From contig JBPCPM010000178.1 of NCBI GenBank assembly GCA_050999155.1, positions 17,934-81,933 of the forward strand: a stretch of DNA of 64,000 nt, given 5' to 3'. Position 1 is the first letter of the stretch. Each line of letters opens with the position of its first letter. This DNA is from JBPCPM01 sp050999155 (GTDB lineage Bacteria; Actinomycetota; Thermoleophilia; Solirubrobacterales; 70-9). Below are positions 60,384 through 64,000 of the stretch, piece after piece. Below the pieces are notes generated by a model. That model was not told where the DNA came from and did no database searches. It was given only the letters and a program-made list of their open reading frames with translations. The position numbers were made by a program, and so were the translations under genes.

Positions 60384-61280
60384 TCAGCCGCCCGCGCCCT
60401 GAGCCTGGTCCACGAGCAGGAGCCCGAGCTGGCGGGACTGGGCGACAAGCGTGCCGTCGGGTGACCACAGCTCGCCGTCTTCCTCGAAGAAGCCGTCCCG
60501 GACCTGGGTGCTGCGAAAGCGGCCGAGCAGCTCGACGTCGTCGAGGGGCAGCGGGGCCCGGAAGTGGACGGTCAGGTCGATGGTCGGCGCCGGGGCGAGT
60601 GCGTCCAGGCGCGGCCACGGCGCGGGAAACCAGAGGTCGGCGAGCACGCACAGCGTCAGGGCATCGATGGGCCGGGCCTCCTGCAGCGCGAGCCAGCCTC
60701 CAGCGAGCCCTTGCTCGGCACCCGAGAACATCGCCTCGCCGAAGCGCGGCTGCATCGTGACCTGCTCGACGAATGAGGGCGCGGGACGGTCGGGATCCGG
60801 CGCCAGGGGCGGCGGACGGTCGGGATCCGGCGGTTGGACATCGGGCATCGTGCCCTCCGTCAGCAGCGGCCCGGGCCAGGGGCCCGAAAAGGCGCACAGG
60901 GCGAGCGCGATGAGCTTGCCGTCCTGCTCCAGGCGGGCGCTCGCCGTGCTCAGGTTGCGGCCGGCGCGCTCGAGTACGGGACGAACGGTCACCTCACCCT
61001 CGTGCGGCGGCCGCAGGAAGTGCACGGTGAACGACCGCGGCTGGCGGGACTCGTCGCCCACCGCCTCCTGCATCGCGCGCAGCACGATGGCCATCACGTA
61101 GCCGCCGAGCGGGCCCCGGGGCGTCTCCCAGCCCGGCGCGACGTGGCCATGCCAGGCGCTGTCGCCCGCGGGGCTCAGGCCGGTGTCGTCGTCGAAGCCG
61201 ATTTCGGCCCGGTACCCGGCGGCCCGGGCACCTGAAACTGAAGGCCGAGAAGGGGGCGTGGGAGCCGTGCGGGCCCCCAC
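60384..61280 (-). CDS. acyl-CoA thioesterase-like protein (double hotdog)
   Basis: A 298-residue tandem hotdog thioesterase of the TesB-like 4HBT_3 type. First hotdog: PRGPLGGYVMAIVLRAM and FTVHFLRPPHEGEVTV; second: TIDLTVHFRAPLPLDDVEL with the DG-x-L-VAQSRQL tail. A small tandem repeat, PDPDRPPPLAPDPDRPAP, lies between them. The only in-frame start is GTG 61280, which falls inside the stem of a strong terminator, so the true start or its control is unusual. The family fits fatty-acyl-CoA hydrolysis. Confidence 0.72.
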   Translation of the reverse strand: MGARTAPTPPSRPSVSGARAAGYRAEIGFDDDTGLSPAGDSAWHGHVAPGWETPRGPLGGYVMAIVLRAMQEAVGDESRQPRSFTVHFLRPPHEGEVTVRPVLERAGRNLSTASARLEQDGKLIALALCAFSGPWPGPLLTEGTMPDVQPPDPDRPPPLAPDPDRPAPSFVEQVTMQPRFGEAMFSGAEQGLAGGWLALQEARPIDALTLCVLADLWFPAPWPRLDALAPAPTIDLTVHFRAPLPLDDVELLGRFRSTQVRDGFFEEDGELWSPDGTLVAQSRQLGLLLVDQAQGAGG

Positions 61281-61288
61281 GCCCCTTT
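61250..61288. terminator. bidirectional terminator-like hairpin
   Basis: Arms AAGGGGGCGTGGG (61250-61262) and CCCACGCCCCTTT (61276-61288) pair over 13 bases with one G-T wobble and a 13-base loop, with A and T runs at the outer ends. It lies just downstream of the membrane-protein gene (stop 61293, minus strand) and over the only start of the thioesterase gene. Confidence 0.7.
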
Positions 61289-61292
61289 CCGG

Positions 61293-61991
61293 TCACATCC
61301 CGGTGATGGGCCGGGTGCTCGTGTACGTGGGCGGGTGCGCCCACTGCTCGTCGCTCTCGGCGAGGACCATGATCCCCACGGAGCTGAGGGCGATCAGCAG
61401 CACCGCGGCGCCGGCGATCGCGATGAACTCGGCGGCGGTGAACATGCCCACGGCGAGGAGGACCGAACCGACCGCCAGCCCTACGGCCAGGACCGGGGCC
61501 ACCATGTTCGCCCGGAACAGGCCGTAGGCGAGCGTGATCATGCCCACGGCGAATCCGAGCGACACGAGGACGAACGGGATCACGTACCCGGTCGCCTCAC
61601 CGAAACGCTCGAACAGGGCCACCATCTCCGCCCGGTCCCCGAGCCCGGCTTGCCAGCCCACGACCCCCTCGACCGTCACGATCCCGACGAAGGCCATGAC
61701 GCCGAGCAGCGCGAGGCCGCCCCCCAGGTGCCCGAGCACAACCTCGCGCTCCCGGAGCATGTGCGTCAGGCCCAGGATCGCCGGCACAACGAGGACCAGG
61801 GAGATCAGGAGCAGCAGGTGCGACGCGTACCAGGCGTCGCTGTCTGCGGCGGCGGCAGCGATGATCGAGCGCTCGCTCGTCTCGACGGCCGGGTGGATCA
61901 CCATCCCGGCCAGCAGCGCCAGTGGCGCCGCCACCATGCACATCCCCGCCACGATCCGGCGGATGTGGTGGGCATTCGTTGAGGCGTTCAT
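61293..61991 (-). CDS. six-helix membrane protein of unknown function
   Basis: A 232-residue protein with about six hydrophobic helices, e.g. IVAGMCMVAAPLALLAGMVI near 12, HLLLLISLVLVVPAILGL near 60 and LLALGVMAF-type segments later. It ends with a polar QWAHPPTYTSTRP tail. The ATG 61991 follows GGGAGGG. I do not recognise the family; it resembles small actinobacterial membrane proteins without catalytic residues. The gap upstream holds a TGACCGA-TTTC-TCGGTCA hairpin. Confidence 0.65.
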   Translation of the reverse strand: MNASTNAHHIRRIVAGMCMVAAPLALLAGMVIHPAVETSERSIIAAAAADSDAWYASHLLLLISLVLVVPAILGLTHMLREREVVLGHLGGGLALLGVMAFVGIVTVEGVVGWQAGLGDRAEMVALFERFGEATGYVIPFVLVSLGFAVGMITLAYGLFRANMVAPVLAVGLAVGSVLLAVGMFTAAEFIAIAGAAVLLIALSSVGIMVLAESDEQWAHPPTYTSTRPITGM

Positions 61992-62083
61992 GACAACCCT
62001 CCCAGCGGTTGACGGCAGGACACCAATCCCTACCCCACCTCGTGACATATGTTACGTGCCCTGGACGGAGGCAGAGCGCCGAG

Positions 62084-62101
62084 TGACCGATTTCTCGGTC
62101 A
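62084..62101. repeat. 7-4-7 perfect inverted repeat after the DtxR-family gene
   Basis: TGACCGA and TCGGTCA around TTTC. On the minus strand it is a 7-bp stem with a GAAA tetraloop, 69 bases after the regulator's stop codon. Could end the metal-transport operon or bind a regulator of the next gene; no T tract. Confidence 0.5.
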
Positions 62102-62169
62102 ATGACCGAACGATCAGGCGCTCGGCGTGGAGTCCGGGTCGCGTCAGCACCCCGGGGATCCGCGGCAGG

Positions 62170-62877
62170 CTACTGCTGGCCGTGTGCCTGCACGCGCATC
62201 GCGGCAGCGATCTGCCCGCCGAGCTGCTCGTCGGCCCCGTCGCCGAAGCGCACGTGCAGCGGGCCGTCGAACGGCTGGCGCTCGAGCACCTCGAGCATGT
62301 CGCCCGGGACGATCCGCCGCTCGGCGAGCCAGCGCAGCATGTCGGGCTCGGAGTCGGAGATCCGCACGAAGGTCGCCTGGGTGCCGGTGGCCAGCTCCGA
62401 GAGTGGCTGGGTGCGGTCGGCGCCGAGCTCGAGCTCGCGGGTGGGAATCGGGTCGCCGTGCGGGTCGTGGCTGGGATTGCCGAGCTTGCGGGCAATGGCT
62501 TCTTCGAGCTCGGTGGAGATGTGGTGCTCGAGGATCTCGGCCTCGCGGTGCACGCGGTCCCAGGGAATGTCCAGCGTCTCGGCCAAGAACAGCTCAAGCA
62601 GCCGGTGGCGCCGGGTGACGCCGAGGGCGAGGCGCTCCCCTGCAGCGGTCAGGCGGATGCCGCGGTAGGGCTCGTGGGCGACAAGCCCACCCTCGCCGAG
62701 CTTGCGCACCATGGCCGAGGCCGACGAGGCTCCGACGCCCAGTCGCTCAGCCAGCCGGTTGGTCGACACGTCGGCCTCGCCGGCCTGGCCGACCAGCGAG
62801 TAAATCGCCTTGACGTAGTTCTCCTCGGCGTCGGTGTGGGCGCGCGCCGGGTGCTGGTGGTGGGCCAGGGCGCTCAT
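62170..62877 (-). CDS. DtxR/MntR-family metal-dependent regulator
   Basis: A 235-residue iron- or manganese-responsive repressor. The winged helix (about 15-75) has EENYVKAIYSLVGQAG and NRLAERLGVGASSASAMVRKL. The dimerisation and metal domain follows with LFLAETLDIPWDRVHREAEILEH, including the Glu/His ligands, and an SH3-like FeoA domain from about 155. It starts at the base where the ZIP gene stops (TGATG), so transporter and regulator are coupled and probably autoregulated. Confidence 0.9.
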   Translation of the reverse strand: MSALAHHQHPARAHTDAEENYVKAIYSLVGQAGEADVSTNRLAERLGVGASSASAMVRKLGEGGLVAHEPYRGIRLTAAGERLALGVTRRHRLLELFLAETLDIPWDRVHREAEILEHHISTELEEAIARKLGNPSHDPHGDPIPTRELELGADRTQPLSELATGTQATFVRISDSEPDMLRWLAERRIVPGDMLEVLERQPFDGPLHVRFGDGADEQLGGQIAAAMRVQAHGQQ

Positions 62878-64000
62878 CAGACGCTGATCAGCAGACCGGT
62901 GGCGTACAGGACGAGCGCCCCGCCGAGGATCCCGGCGACGCTGATCGGGTGCAGCAGGCGGCCGAGGCGGTCGCGCATGGCTGGGGCGAGCTGGGTGATG
63001 ACCTGGGCGATGGCCCCCACGCCGACGCCGAACAGCAGCGCGGCCAGGCTCGGGTGGAACGCGGCGGCGCCGATCCAGGCACCGAGGATGGCCGGCGCGC
63101 CGGCCACCAAGCCGAGCGCCACCAGGCGCCCCAGGCTCACGCCCTCGTCGGCGAGGGGAGCGACGATGGCCAGCCCCTCGGTGGTGTTGTGCAGGGCGAA
63201 GCCGATCACGAGGAATGCGCCGAGGGCCAGGGCCCCCGAGCTGAAGGCCACGCCGATGGCCAGCCCCTCCCCCAGGTTGTGCAGCCCGATGCCCACGGCG
63301 ACCAGCAGCGCGACCCGGTGCCCGCCGACGCCGCGGCGCTCGGCCTCGTCCCGCTTGCCCTCGAGGTGGGCCTGGACGGCGCTGAGCGCGAGGAACGAGG
63401 CAAAGGCGCCCAGGAGCACCAGCTCCACCCCGCCGAAGGCGGTGGGGCCCTCACCACCGAGCTCCAGCCCTTCGAGGAGCCCATCGATGGCCAGGAACCC
63501 CAGGAGGCCGACGGTCAGGGCCATGATCAGCTGCATCCAGCGGGCCGGGACGCGGCGCACGAACGGCAGCCACAGCATGCCCAGCGCCACGGGGATCACG
63601 CCGACGTAGATGCCCAGCAGGCCCATGAGGCCGAAGAAGCCGGCGTCGGCCTGTGGCGTCTCCACCGCGACGGGCACCTCGTGGGCGATCGTCCCGCCGG
63701 TGGACAGGACCATGGTGACCGCGACCGGCTGCCCTTCGATCCAGGGGTAGTTCAGCGTCAGCGTCTCGCTGGCGAGCCGGCCGACCTCGCCGCCGCCGGC
63801 GAAGTCGACGTAGACGCCGTTGACGATCACCTGGGCGATGTCCACGGCGTCGGCGCCGTCGTTGCGCACGGTCAGCTCGACCTCTCCCGGCCGCAGCACG
63901 GTGCGCTCGACGGCCAGCTCCTCGGCGGGCGGGACCTCGCGGTCGTCGCCGAGGCCGGGGATGCCGAAGATCGCGACCAGCGCGACGGCCAGCGCGACGA
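62877..64000 (-). CDS. ZIP-family metal transporter with N-terminal extracytoplasmic domain, 5' end cut
   Basis: Divalent-metal (Zn/Fe/Mn) permease; at least 374 residues are visible and the start lies beyond the window edge. An N-terminal hydrophobic helix (VALAVALVAIFGIPG) and a small beta domain (about 35-115) precede seven to eight helices. The metal-binding helices 4 and 5 carry GIGLHNLGEGLAIG and FALHNTTEGLAI with His-Asn-x2-Glu-Gly in each. The extra N-terminal domain is unusual for bacterial ZIPs. The metal is not decidable, but the DtxR-family neighbour suggests Mn or Fe. Confidence 0.88.
   Translation of the reverse strand, partial: VALAVALVAIFGIPGLGDDREVPPAEELAVERTVLRPGEVELTVRNDGADAVDIAQVIVNGVYVDFAGGGEVGRLASETLTLNYPWIEGQPVAVTMVLSTGGTIAHEVPVAVETPQADAGFFGLMGLLGIYVGVIPVALGMLWLPFVRRVPARWMQLIMALTVGLLGFLAIDGLLEGLELGGEGPTAFGGVELVLLGAFASFLALSAVQAHLEGKRDEAERRGVGGHRVALLVAVGIGLHNLGEGLAIGVAFSSGALALGAFLVIGFALHNTTEGLAIVAPLADEGVSLGRLVALGLVAGAPAILGAWIGAAAFHPSLAALLFGVGVGAIAQVITQLAPAMRDRLGRLLHPISVAGILGGALVLYATGLLISV

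Noticed and set aside
60780..60840. Tandem repeat in the thioesterase gene
   Set aside because: It encodes only a short PDPDRP linker repeat, a common low-complexity hinge.
1..64000. tRNA, rRNA, CRISPR arrays, transposases, attachment sites
   Set aside because: Gaps between genes were read on both strands. None held a cloverleaf, spaced direct repeats, or mobile-element terminal repeats or proteins.

Overview
The window is about 70% G+C with frequent GTG starts, gene overlaps of 1-8 bases and almost no non-coding space. Several markers point to a deep-branching Actinomycetota, most plausibly class Thermoleophilia (Solirubrobacterales-like): a GarA-type FHA protein next to an FtsR/Rv1828-type MerR regulator, an RsiG-like helical protein with a single c-di-GMP motif, a DPPR-synthase-like UbiA enzyme, a WS/DGAT acyltransferase and a ydaO (c-di-AMP) riboswitch in front of an RlpA gene. 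The taxonomic call is inference. No rRNA, tRNA, CRISPR array, insertion sequence or prophage was seen.

Layout. 1-9.6 kb is metabolic and redox: a cut acetolactate-synthase-like gene, an orphan MbcA/ParS-like gene overlapping msrB, an FprA-type ferredoxin reductase, osmC, a lipoate ligase-like gene, an SCP2-like protein, an M20 peptidase, a glutathionyl-hydroquinone-reductase-like GST, a frameshifted M28 peptidase and a UbiA prenyltransferase. 9.6-20.1 kb is envelope-oriented: a GT39 membrane glycosyltransferase, a mauE-mauD-like pair with a Tat-exported 14-cysteine protein, recD2 with a methyltransferase, a zinc-ribbon microprotein with a membrane-anchored partner, a MepA-like endopeptidase and RlpA. 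20.4-31.5 kb holds lipid, NAD and transport genes: WS/DGAT, VOC protein, nadE, SDR, hotdog thioesterase, MMPL transporter, an HTH/RskA-like membrane protein, AGPS-like flavoenzyme and SRPBCC protein. 31.5-35.5 kb is a regulatory-housekeeping run on the minus strand: proS, pgsA, an RsiG-like gene, an FHA gene and a MerR gene. 35.6-40.4 kb carries three tandem secreted clan GH-A glycosidase paralogues, followed by clpP.

41-58.2 kb is a long minus-strand housekeeping series. In transcription order it reads cca, pgeF, yggS, sepF, proC, yggT, lspA, rluD, rpsB, tsf, pyrH, frr, uppS, cdsA, dxr, rseP, fadD, a small membrane gene, ispG and a second small membrane gene. It joins translation, septum assembly, lipoprotein processing, isoprenoid (MEP) synthesis, undecaprenyl and phospholipid precursors and a site-2 protease. 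58.2-64 kb has a beta-propeller protein, a DM13 protein, an acyl-CoA thioesterase, a membrane protein and a ZIP transporter-DtxR regulator operon cut by the window edge.

Regulation visible in the DNA. At least eleven genes have a TANNNT box 6-7 bases before the start codon, which predicts leaderless mRNAs and helped choose several starts. Genes without it tend to have a Shine-Dalgarno or a structured leader. The clearest regulatory sites are the c-di-AMP riboswitch before rlpA, a perfect 10-9-10 palindrome before fadD, a 13-bp-stem terminator between the second and third glycosidases, a strong bidirectional terminator at 61.25-61.29 kb, and a GTTC-N3-GAAC...GATTC motif in three minus-strand intergenic gaps.
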